Of a stretch of DNA of 9,414 nucleotides, positions 1-5,484 are shown piece by piece. A model generated the notes under the pieces. It saw only the letters and a program-made list of their open reading frames with translations. It searched no databases and was not told the DNA's origin. The position numbers and the translations under genes are program-made. Source of the DNA: Deltaproteobacteria bacterium (GTDB taxonomy: Bacteria; Desulfobacterota; GWC2-55-46); assembly GCA_021825035.1 (NCBI GenBank), contig JAKAIQ010000071.1:1-9414 (forward strand). The letters run 5' to 3'. Each line of letters starts with the position of its first letter. Position 1 is the first letter of the stretch.

Positions 1-383
1 CTACTCGCGACCTTACTCTTATAACTGGACAGAAACCGGTAGTCACAAGGGCGAAAAAATCCATTGCGACCTTCAAGCTCAGGGCCGGAATGCCTATAGG
101 CTGCATGGTCACTCTGAGGGGAGCGAGGATGTATGAGTTCTTCGACCGTCTCGTCAACTTCAGCATCCCGAGGATAAGGGATTTCAAGGGCATGCCCGAT
201 AAATCCTTCGATGGCAGAGGCAACTATACTATCGGCATCAAGGAACAGATCATATTCCCCGAGATCGAATATGACAAGATAGATAAGATAAGGGGGCTAA
301 ATATAACCGTCGGCACGACGGCAGCGTCAGATGAGGAGGCCAAGGCTCTTTTAAAGCACCTCGGCATGCCTTTTAGAAGTTAG
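1..383 (+). CDS. rplE: 50S ribosomal protein L5, C-terminal part (5' end outside window)
   Basis: L5 binds 5S rRNA in the central protuberance of the 50S subunit and contacts S13 and P-site tRNA across the subunit bridge. The gene enters the window already open; the frame starts with base 3 and gives 126 residues before TAG at 381-383, roughly the last 70% of a family protein of about 180 residues. Conserved L5 stretches are visible in order: ITGQKPVVTRAKKS near the left edge, GMPIGCMVTLRG (its Met codon at 90 is internal, not a start), FFDRLVNFSIPRIRDFKG, FDGRGNYTIGIKEQ, and IIFPEIEYDKID, ending GMPFRS. Nothing is missing in the visible part. It is followed by a 78-nt spacer and rpsN, the normal spc operon order. 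Identification is secure; only the start is unseen. Confidence 0.97.
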   Translation, partial: TRDLTLITGQKPVVTRAKKSIATFKLRAGMPIGCMVTLRGARMYEFFDRLVNFSIPRIRDFKGMPDKSFDGRGNYTIGIKEQIIFPEIEYDKIDKIRGLNITVGTTAASDEEAKALLKHLGMPFRS

Positions 384-428
384 ACGATGTAGCACATTTG
401 CCAGGACAAAAATTTGCATCTAAAGACG

Positions 429-445
429 TTTCAGCGGAAGCGAAA
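429..445 (+). other. small hairpin with GGAA tetraloop before rpsN
   Basis: TTTC (429-432) pairs with GAAA (442-445) and GC (434-435) with GC (440-441). A433 is bulged and the tetraloop GGAA (436-439) fits the GNRA class. The hairpin ends 6 nt before the rpsN Shine-Dalgarno sequence. It is short and could be chance. If real, it would present or mask the rpsN ribosome site. Confidence 0.3.
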
Positions 446-451
446 GGATAC

Positions 452-457
452 GGAGGG
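452..457 (+). promoter_or_regulatory. Shine-Dalgarno that decides the rpsN start
   Basis: GGAGGG lies 4 nt before GTG 462. It supports the internal GTG as the S14 start over the upstream in-frame TTG at 414, which has only AGGA at 403-406. Confidence 0.7.
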
Positions 458-461
458 TAAG

Positions 462-647
462 GTGGCTAAGAAGTCACTCATAGCAAAGGCAATAAGAAAA
501 AAGAAGTTTAAGGTCAGAGAATACCATCGTTGCCCGCTTTGCGGAAGATCAAGGGCTTATTACAGGAAGTTCAATATGTGCAGGATATGCCTGCGCAAAC
601 TCGCTCTTAAGGGAGAACTTCCCGGCGTTATAAAGTCGAGCTGGTAA
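462..647 (+). CDS. rpsN: 30S ribosomal protein S14, zinc-binding type (type Z)
   Basis: S14 is a late-assembling protein of the 30S head, next to S3, S10 and S19. With the GTG start the product has 61 residues, the exact usual length of the zinc-binding S14 class, and begins MAKKSLIAKA, the standard N terminus. Four cysteines in two CXXC pairs (C24, C27, C40, C43; CPLC and CRIC) form the zinc knuckle, and the C terminus GELPGVIKSSW is canonical. The frame is open further upstream to a TTG at 414, which would add 16 residues with no family counterpart; GTG is preferred because of length, the N-terminal sequence and GGAGGG at 452-457. The gene sits between rplE and rpsH as in other spc operons, but is followed by an unusually long 179-nt spacer. 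Confidence 0.96.
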   Translation: MAKKSLIAKAIRKKKFKVREYHRCPLCGRSRAYYRKFNMCRICLRKLALKGELPGVIKSSW

Positions 648-664
648 CCATTTATAAAATGGTT
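646..664 (+). other. perfect 8-bp hairpin over the rpsN stop codon
   Basis: AACCATTT (646-653) and AAATGGTT (657-664) are perfect reverse complements around a 3-nt ATA loop. The left arm begins inside the rpsN TAA stop (645-647). No T tract follows, so it is not an intrinsic terminator. It could protect the 3' end of an upstream transcript segment or be a protein site. The inverted repeat is plain in the sequence; its function is unknown. Confidence 0.45.
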
Positions 665-668
665 CGCA

Positions 669-738
669 TGGAGCGGGTTTCAGCTGTGATAGATAAGGCT
701 CGATCTGGATTTATTTTCTCTGAACTCAGGCCGCTCCA
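669..738 (+). other. long-range stem in the rpsN-rpsH spacer
   Basis: TGGAGCGG (669-676) and CCGCTCCA (731-738) are perfect 8-nt reverse complements enclosing 54 nt. Inside, G677-G683 (GTTTCAG) can pair with CTGAAC (720-725) with one bulged T, and AGAT (691-694) with ATCT (703-706). A further perfect 6-bp arm pair, ATCTGA (777-782) and TCAGAT (797-802), lies downstream just before the rpsH Shine-Dalgarno. The nested pairing suggests a folded RNA element ahead of rpsH, possibly for ribosomal-protein feedback. I could not match it to a known leader family. Confidence 0.4.
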
Positions 739-826
739 GAGGGCGTCGCGAATAATAGAAGTTTTGGATGGAATTAATCTGACGATGTTCTACTTTTCAG
801 ATCGGATTTAAACGGAGAGATATAGT

Positions 827-1225
827 ATGTCCATGACAGACCCTATAGCTGATATGCTTACGAGAATAAGGAATGGGATTCAGGCCAGGGCGAATGAGAT
901 CTCCCTTCCGGCGTCCAGTGTCAAGCTCCAGATAGCCAGAATTCTCAAGGAAGAAGGCTATATAAAAGACTTTAAAAGCGTAACCGAAGACAAGCGCGGA
1001 ACAATAAAGATTACGCTTAAATACGGGCCGTCCAAGAAAAATTCCATCTCGACCATAAAGAGGATAAGCAAGCCGGGGCTCAGGATATATGTCGGCAAGG
1101 ACGAGATTCCAAAAGTGCTAAACGGCCTTGGTACGGCGATTGTCTCGACGTCCAAGGGCGTGATGACGGACAGGGCCGCCAGAGAGCTTGGCATAGGCGG
1201 AGAGCTTATCTGTACCATTTGTTGA
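827..1225 (+). CDS. rpsH: 30S ribosomal protein S8
   Basis: S8 is a primary binder of 16S rRNA in the central domain (helix 21 region) and organises the 30S platform. In E. coli it is also the feedback repressor of the spc operon, acting at the rplE region. The 132-residue product has the usual length. It starts MSMTDPIADMLTRIRNG, the hallmark N terminus, and carries the C-terminal signature region with STSKGVMTDRAARELGIGGELICT. The ATG is supported by GGAGAG at 814-819, 7 nt upstream. The last residue is Cys (TGT before TGA), where many relatives, as I recall them, have Trp; one base would account for this, and it need not matter. A 179-nt spacer with inverted repeats precedes the gene, which is unusual for this operon position. 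Confidence 0.97.
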   Translation: MSMTDPIADMLTRIRNGIQARANEISLPASSVKLQIARILKEEGYIKDFKSVTEDKRGTIKITLKYGPSKKNSISTIKRISKPGLRIYVGKDEIPKVLNGLGTAIVSTSKGVMTDRAARELGIGGELICTIC

Positions 1226-1314
1226 AAAAGGTGCGTCAAGGGGCCATCGCCAGCCGGATGTGTCGGGGGCTAGAGAGCATCAAAACCTCAAAAATAAATT
1301 AAAGGGATTCGGAG

Positions 1315-1866
1315 ATGTCAAGAATAGGTAAACGTCCGATAACCGTTCCGGCCAGCGTAAAAGCCTCTCTGGAAGGGAACGTGATAAAAGTTGCCGGTCC
1401 TCAGGGCTCGCTTGAGCTTCCGTTAAGGCCGGAGGTCAAAGTAGACATAAAAGGCTCGGAGATACTGGTATCAAGAGATAATGATAGCAGGGTGTCGAGG
1501 TCTTTGCACGGGTTGACAAGAACACTCGTTGCGAACATGGTAAAGGGCGTGACCGACGGGTTTGACAAGAAGCTGGAGATAATAGGCGTCGGGTACAAGG
1601 CCGATGTCCAGGGAGACGTCATCAACCTGTCGCTCGGATATTCCCATCCGGTCAGATATGTGCTTCCCAAGGGCATAAAGGCGGCTGTCGAGAAGTCGAC
1701 GCTCGTCACGATAAAGGGTCCGGATAAACAGATGGTCGGACAGGTTGCGGCTGATATAAGGGCCTTGAGGCGTCCGGAACCTTACAAGGGAAAAGGCATC
1801 AAGTATGCTGATGAAGTCATAAGAAGAAAGGCTGGCAAGGCAGGAAAAGCAGCCGGAGGCAAATAA
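1315..1866 (+). CDS. rplF: 50S ribosomal protein L6
   Basis: L6 binds 23S rRNA near the sarcin-ricin loop and the base of the L7/L12 stalk, where elongation factors act. The product has 183 residues (family about 175-185) made of two related alpha/beta domains. It starts MSRIGKRPITVP, has GVGYKADVQGDVINLSLGYSHPV in the middle and the C-terminal L6 signature RRPEPYKGKGIKYADEVIRRK. A short Ala/Gly/Lys-rich tail (KAGKAGKAAGGK) extends beyond the signature. Purine-rich AAAGGG (1301-1306) and GGAG (1311-1314) precede the ATG. The TAA stop is directly followed by the ATG of rplR with no spacer, so the two genes are probably translationally coupled. Confidence 0.97.
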   Translation: MSRIGKRPITVPASVKASLEGNVIKVAGPQGSLELPLRPEVKVDIKGSEILVSRDNDSRVSRSLHGLTRTLVANMVKGVTDGFDKKLEIIGVGYKADVQGDVINLSLGYSHPVRYVLPKGIKAAVEKSTLVTIKGPDKQMVGQVAADIRALRRPEPYKGKGIKYADEVIRRKAGKAGKAAGGK

Positions 1867-2229
1867 ATGGATGGCATCGTAAAGAGCTCGAGTGGACGCA
1901 AAAGAAGGCAAGCCAGGGTAAGAAGGAGGGTTAAAGGCACTCCCGAAAGGCCCCGGCTCAATGTTTACCGCAGCAACAGGCACATATACGCGCAGATCAT
2001 TGACGACACCAGGTCGATTACTCTCGCCTCCGCATCCACAAAGAGCGAGGATATCAGCGGCGAAAAGTCTAAAAAGCTCGATTTTGCCAGAAAAGTGGGC
2101 GAACTTATTGCAAAACTTGCTCAGGCAAAAGATATCAAAAAGGTCGTCTTCGATAGAGGCGGCTATTTATATCACGGAAGGATCAAGGCTCTGGCCGAAG
2201 GGGCACGGGCCGGTGGACTTGATTTTTAA
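1867..2229 (+). CDS. rplR: 50S ribosomal protein L18
   Basis: L18 binds 5S rRNA together with L5 and anchors it to the 50S central protuberance. The product is 120 residues, the normal length, with a basic N-terminal tail (GRKRRQARVRRRVKGT), the core ERPRLNVYRSNRHIYAQIIDD, and the C-terminal end FDRGGYLYHGRIKALAEGAR followed by AGGLDF. The ATG at 1867 abuts the rplF stop (TAAATG). Its Shine-Dalgarno GGAGG (1855-1859) lies inside the end of rplF, 7 nt from the start. The first eight residues (MDGIVKSS) before the basic tail are poorly conserved in the family, so the exact start is less certain than the identity. Confidence 0.96.
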   Translation: MDGIVKSSSGRKRRQARVRRRVKGTPERPRLNVYRSNRHIYAQIIDDTRSITLASASTKSEDISGEKSKKLDFARKVGELIAKLAQAKDIKKVVFDRGGYLYHGRIKALAEGARAGGLDF

Positions 2230-2234
2230 TATCG

Positions 2235-2256
2235 CGGGCCCGGTCTTCCGGCTCTG
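2235..2256 (+). other. imperfect hairpin in the rplR-rpsE spacer
   Basis: CCGG (2240-2243) pairs with CCGG (2248-2251) around TCTT. The stem continues outward after one C-C mismatch through 2235-2238 with 2253-2256 using two G-T wobbles. It lies just after the rplR stop. There is no following T run, so it does not look like a terminator. It is a weak prediction. Confidence 0.25.
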
Positions 2257-2278
2257 AATTGTCAATGTAGATATTTTT

Positions 2279-2287
2279 AGGAGGAGG
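2279..2287 (+). promoter_or_regulatory. extended Shine-Dalgarno of rpsE
   Basis: AGGAGGAGG contains two overlapping GGAGG registers. Seven T bases (2288-2294) follow, and the last two form the TTG start of rpsE (2293-2295), 5 nt after the motif. The strong site probably offsets the weak start codon. Confidence 0.75.
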
Positions 2288-2292
2288 TTTTT

Positions 2293-2790
2293 TTGGAGAA
2301 GATAGACGCGAACTCTTTGGAACTGAAGGATAAGCTCGTATATCTTAACAGGGTCGCCAAGGTCGTAAAGGGCGGCAAGAGGTTCAGCTTTAATGCCATA
2401 GTCGTGGTCGGTGACGGCAATGGCCATGTCGGGGTGGGGCTCGGCAAGGCCAATGAAGTCCCGGAGGCTATAAGAAAGGCCATTGAGCAGGCTAAAAAGA
2501 CGCTCTTCGTGGTGCCTGTGCTTGAAGGCACCATACCTTATGAGGTTACCGGTACGTATGGAGCCGGAAAGGTATTTCTCAGGCCCGCCTCACCGGGTAC
2601 CGGAATAATTGCCGGAGGAGGGGTCAGGGCGGTTGTAGAGTCGGCTGGCATCACAAACGTCCTCACCAAATCGTTGGGCACAAGTAATCCGCACAATGTG
2701 GTTAAAGCCACCATAGCCGCTTTACAGCAGCTCAAGAGGCCTGAAAATGTGGCTGAACTCCGCGGAAAGCGCATTCAAGAGGTAAGATGA
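2293..2790 (+). CDS. rpsE: 30S ribosomal protein S5
   Basis: S5 lies at the mRNA entry side of the 30S subunit, contacts S4 and S8, and takes part in decoding accuracy; mutations at its S4 interface (ram) and spectinomycin-resistance changes are known in the family. The product has 165 residues, the usual size. It shows the N-terminal double-stranded-RNA-binding S5 domain (KVVKGGKRFSFNAIVVVGDG, GHVGVGLGKANEVPEAIRKA) and the C-terminal domain with ASPGTGIIAGGGVRAVVE and KSLGTSNPHNVVKAT. The start is TTG 2293 with an extended AGGAGGAGG site just upstream; no ATG lies between that site and the conserved domain. The TGA stop overlaps the start of rpmD, so these two genes are probably coupled. Confidence 0.97.
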   Translation: MEKIDANSLELKDKLVYLNRVAKVVKGGKRFSFNAIVVVGDGNGHVGVGLGKANEVPEAIRKAIEQAKKTLFVVPVLEGTIPYEVTGTYGAGKVFLRPASPGTGIIAGGGVRAVVESAGITNVLTKSLGTSNPHNVVKATIAALQQLKRPENVAELRGKRIQEVR

Positions 2791-2978
2791 TGGCAACAAA
2801 AAAGATACAGGTTACCTTGAAAAAGAGTGTAATAGGTTATAACGAGAGGCAAAGAAAGACTCTTGTCGGACTCGGTCTCAGAAGGCTGAACAGGCCGAAG
2901 GTGCTTACGGATACGCCTGCGGTGAGAGGGATGATTGCTAAAGTCTCACATCTGGTCAGCGTGCAGGATGTGAAGTAG
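2790..2978 (+). CDS. rpmD: 50S ribosomal protein L30
   Basis: L30 is a small protein on the solvent side of the 50S subunit that binds 23S rRNA. The product is 62 residues (family about 58-63) with the typical ferredoxin-like L30 sequence: KIQVTLKKSVIGYNERQRKT, LGLRRLNR near the middle, and a C-terminal VRGMIAKVSHLV. Two adjacent ATG codons exist, 2787 and 2790. AAGAGG (2777-2782) is 4 nt from the first and 7 nt from the second, so the second is chosen; the first would add one Met. Either way the start overlaps the rpsE TGA stop (2788-2790), the classic translational coupling arrangement. A 94-nt spacer follows before rplO. Confidence 0.94.
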   Translation: MATKKIQVTLKKSVIGYNERQRKTLVGLGLRRLNRPKVLTDTPAVRGMIAKVSHLVSVQDVK

Positions 2979-2989
2979 GATGCGTCAAA

Positions 2990-3012
2990 ATGCGCGTGAT
3001 TCGGCGCGGCAT
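2990..3012 (+). other. bulged hairpin in the rpmD-rplO spacer
   Basis: ATGCGCG (2990-2996) pairs with CGC (3005-3007) and GCAT (3009-3012), giving 7 bp with one bulged G (3008) and an 8-nt loop. It starts 11 nt after the rpmD stop. The following sequence has a run of six T bases only 40 nt further on, too far for an intrinsic terminator. Confidence 0.3.
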
Positions 3013-3072
3013 CATAACGGGTGAACTTCTAAATAACGGATTTAATTCCTTTTTTACAAGAGGATCAAAGAA

Positions 3073-3513
3073 ATGTTAGACAGACTCAAGGCGCCCAAAG
3101 GGGCCGTAAAAAAAAGAACGAGACGGGGCCGCGGAGAAGGTTCCGGACTCGGCAAGACATCAGGCAGAGGTGGAAAAGGCCAGACAGCCAGGACAGGCGG
3201 TAATATAAAGCCGGGGTTCGAGGGTGGACAGATGCCTCTCCAGCGGAGGCTGCCTAAAAGAGGTTTTACCAATATTTTCCGGGAAAAATTCAGGATCGTC
3301 AATATAGGGGCCTTCTCAGATGCCTTTAAGTCGGGCGAGACGGTTACGCCCGAAATTCTTCGCGAAAAAGGATTTATAAAAGGCAGGACCGGCCGCGTCA
3401 AGATATTGGGCGGCGGAGAGATAACGATCCCTCTTACGGTAAAAGCAAATGTTTTCAGCAAGTCCGCTCAGGACAAAATAAAGGCCGCTGGCGGAGTGGC
3501 GGAGGTAATATAA
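3073..3513 (+). CDS. rplO: 50S ribosomal protein L15
   Basis: L15 is a core-assembly protein of the 50S subunit with a long basic N-terminal extension that penetrates 23S rRNA. The product is 146 residues, the usual length. The N terminus is glycine- and arginine-rich (KKRTRRGRGEGSGLGKTSGRGGKGQ), followed by the conserved GNIKPGFEGGQMPLQRRLP and KRGFTNIF, and by the globular C-terminal domain with VKILGGGEI and VFSKSAQDKI. The ATG has AGAGG (3059-3063) 9 nt upstream. The TAA stop is followed at once by the TTG of secY, so the ribosomal and secretion genes are tightly linked here. Confidence 0.97.
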   Translation: MLDRLKAPKGAVKKRTRRGRGEGSGLGKTSGRGGKGQTARTGGNIKPGFEGGQMPLQRRLPKRGFTNIFREKFRIVNIGAFSDAFKSGETVTPEILREKGFIKGRTGRVKILGGGEITIPLTVKANVFSKSAQDKIKAAGGVAEVI

Positions 3514-4821
3514 TTGGCGGTAACACCGAATATAAGTAAAATCCCAGAGTTAAACCGCCGCATAATATTGACGCTCATCATGCTTGCAGTGTTCAGGATT
3601 GGCGTCTATATTCCTACGCCCGGAATTGATGCCGAAGCGCTTTCAGGTTTTTTTAAAGCGGCAAGCGGGACCCTGCTTGATTTCGCCGCCATGTTCACCG
3701 GGGGCGCGCTATCGCGCTTTTCCGTCTTTTCTCTCGGCATAATGCCGTACATAAGCGCGTCGATCATCCTGCAGCTGTTGACCGCCGTAGTGCCTAAGCT
3801 CGAAAAACTCTCAAAGGAAGGCGAGTCCGGCAGAAAGGCTATAACGCAATACACAAGGTATCTGACCATAGTTTTGAGCATCGTTCAGGGCACCATGATC
3901 GCCATAGGACTTGAAAGCATGAGAGGGCCGGCCGGTGAGCCGATAGTGATTTCGCCGGGCTGGGGATTCAGGCTTATGACGGTTATAACCCTTACCGGCG
4001 GGACGACTTTTCTCATGTGGCTTGGAGAGCAGATAACTGAAAGGGGCATTGGCAACGGCATTTCTCTAATCATATTTGTCGGCATCATAGCAAGGATGCC
4101 GTCTGCCGTGAATAACACAATACATCTTGTACGAGCCGGGGAGATGAACTTTCTGATCCTTCTTCTTCTCATAATGCTCATGATCGGCGTTGTCGCTTTT
4201 ATCGTCTTCATGGAGATGGGGCAGCGTAAAATTCCGATACAATATCCAAAGAGGGTTGTCGGAAGAAAGGTTCTCGGAGGCGGGACACAGCATTTGCCGC
4301 TCAAGGTGAACTCAGCCGGGGTGATACCGCCGATATTCGCCTCATCGATCATCGTATTTCCGGCGACTATCGCCAATTTCGTTTCAGTGCCGGCCATCAA
4401 AAAGATTGCCACGATGCTGCGCCCCGGGGCGCTTATCTATAATCTTCTATATATAGTTTTCATTATATTTTTTACATATTTTTATACTGCGATACAGTTT
4501 AATCCCAAGGAAGTGGCGGACAATCTCAAGAAATATGGTGGCTTCGTTCCCGGCATTAGGCCGGGGGTTAATACGGCCGAGTACATAGATACCGTTCTTT
4601 CAAGGCTCACTCTTTGGGGTGCGCTTTATCTTGCCGCCGTGTGCGTTCTGCCTTCATTTCTTGTGGCGGAATTCAACGTGCCATTCTACTTTGGAGGCAC
4701 GGCGCTACTCATAGTAGTCGGCGTGGCGATGGATACGGCGCAGCAGATAGAGTCTCATCTGCTCGCAAGGAGTTATGAGGGTCTTCTGAAGAAGGGAAAA
4801 ATCAAGGGTAGGGGCCTTTAG
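3514..4821 (+). CDS. secY: protein translocase channel subunit SecY
   Basis: SecY forms the protein-conducting channel of the inner membrane with SecE and SecG and works with SecA or the ribosome to export or insert proteins. The 435-residue product has the usual length and ten hydrophobic segments, approximately at residues 16-36, 70-93, 114-134, 152-171, 181-199, 211-234, 267-290, 306-328, 365-384 and 390-408. Conserved parts are visible: VYIPTPG after segment 1, FSLGIMPYISASI in segment 2 (plug and gate region), MWLGEQITERGIGNGISL between segments 4 and 5, the cytoplasmic loop RKIPIQYPKRVVG, VNSAGVIPPIFASS, FNPKEVADNLKKYGGFVPGI, and PFYFGGTALLIVVGVAMDT. The start is TTG directly after the rplO stop, with GGAGG (3501-3505) 8 nt upstream inside rplO. 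adk begins 3 nt after the stop. Confidence 0.98.
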   Translation: MAVTPNISKIPELNRRIILTLIMLAVFRIGVYIPTPGIDAEALSGFFKAASGTLLDFAAMFTGGALSRFSVFSLGIMPYISASIILQLLTAVVPKLEKLSKEGESGRKAITQYTRYLTIVLSIVQGTMIAIGLESMRGPAGEPIVISPGWGFRLMTVITLTGGTTFLMWLGEQITERGIGNGISLIIFVGIIARMPSAVNNTIHLVRAGEMNFLILLLLIMLMIGVVAFIVFMEMGQRKIPIQYPKRVVGRKVLGGGTQHLPLKVNSAGVIPPIFASSIIVFPATIANFVSVPAIKKIATMLRPGALIYNLLYIVFIIFFTYFYTAIQFNPKEVADNLKKYGGFVPGIRPGVNTAEYIDTVLSRLTLWGALYLAAVCVLPSFLVAEFNVPFYFGGTALLIVVGVAMDTAQQIESHLLARSYEGLLKKGKIKGRGL

Positions 4822-4824
4822 AAT

Positions 4825-5484
4825 ATGAACATCGTTCTTCTTGGGGCTCCAGGTGCCGGGAAAGGCACGCAGGGGAAGAATCTTTCCGAAAGATTCAAGA
4901 TTCCCCAGATTTCGACCGGCGATATACTTCGGGCCAACGTAAGAAGCAAGACGACCCTTGGGCAAAAGGCAAAGGAGTACATGGACAGGGGCGCACTTGT
5001 GCCTGACAACGTAGTTGTCGATATGGTCGTTGAACGCATTCAGGCTGAAGATTGCATCAACGGGTTCATCCTCGACGGCTTTCCGCGCAACATCAGGCAG
5101 GCCGAAGCGCTTGAGAGCACGCTTGACGGGATGAACAAGAAAATAGATGCGGTCGTAGGAATAAACGTTGATAGAAAAGAGCTCATAAGGCGCCTGAGCG
5201 GCAGAAGGGTATGCAGAAAATGCGGAGCTAATTACCACGTGATCTTCAGCCCTCCGCTTAACATCGGCTCCTGCGACAAGTGCAACTCCGAAATTTACCA
5301 GCGGGACGACGATAAGGAAGAGACCATTGAGGCGAGACTCAAGGTTTACGAGGAAGAGACATTCCCTCTGATAGAGTATTACTCGAAGAAACATCTGTAT
5401 AGAGCGGTTGACGGCATAGGAAGCATAGATCAGATAACTAAAGCCATTCTGGATACCATTGAGAAAGGAAGAAATAATTCTTAA
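4825..5484 (+). CDS. adk: adenylate kinase, long form with four-Cys LID
   Basis: Adenylate kinase catalyses the reversible reaction ATP + AMP = 2 ADP in the cytoplasm. The 219-residue product is the long bacterial form. It shows the P-loop GAPGAGKGT at residues 7-15, the AMP-site region STGDILR (30-36), the LDGFPRN motif (83-89), and a LID domain from about 125 to 163. The LID has four cysteines (C130, C133, C150, C153) in two CXXC pairs, the structural zinc type seen in many Gram-positive, thermophilic and deltaproteobacterial enzymes, rather than the Cys-free LID of E. coli. The gene sits 3 nt after secY and its end overlaps the likely start of map. The secY-adk-map order is common across bacteria. 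Confidence 0.97.
   Translation: MNIVLLGAPGAGKGTQGKNLSERFKIPQISTGDILRANVRSKTTLGQKAKEYMDRGALVPDNVVVDMVVERIQAEDCINGFILDGFPRNIRQAEALESTLDGMNKKIDAVVGINVDRKELIRRLSGRRVCRKCGANYHVIFSPPLNIGSCDKCNSEIYQRDDDKEETIEARLKVYEEETFPLIEYYSKKHLYRAVDGIGSIDQITKAILDTIEKGRNNS

Noticed and set aside
414..461. N-terminal extension of S14 from TTG 414
   Set aside because: It would add 16 residues not found in the 61-residue zinc S14 family; GTG 462 has a stronger ribosome site and the conserved MAKKSL start.
777..802. ATCTGA/TCAGAT stem as an S8 binding site mimic
   Set aside because: The hexamers recall arms of the 16S helix 21 region but in the opposite order, and I could not see the conserved S8 core; kept only as part of the general leader observation.
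821..826. TATAGT as a -10 promoter box for rpsH
   Set aside because: It touches the start codon and has no -35 partner at the right distance.
1471..1983. 170-codon minus-strand frame opposite rplF and rplR
   Set aside because: Shadow of two certain genes, no recognisable protein content.
2259..2264. TTGTCA as a -35 box before rpsE
   Set aside because: The position of the matching -10 box is occupied by the GGAGGAGG ribosome site, with no TATAAT-like sequence.
3885..4412. 175-codon minus-strand frame opposite secY
   Set aside because: Complement of membrane-protein codons; the hydrophobic and proline-rich look is a by-product of the secY sequence.
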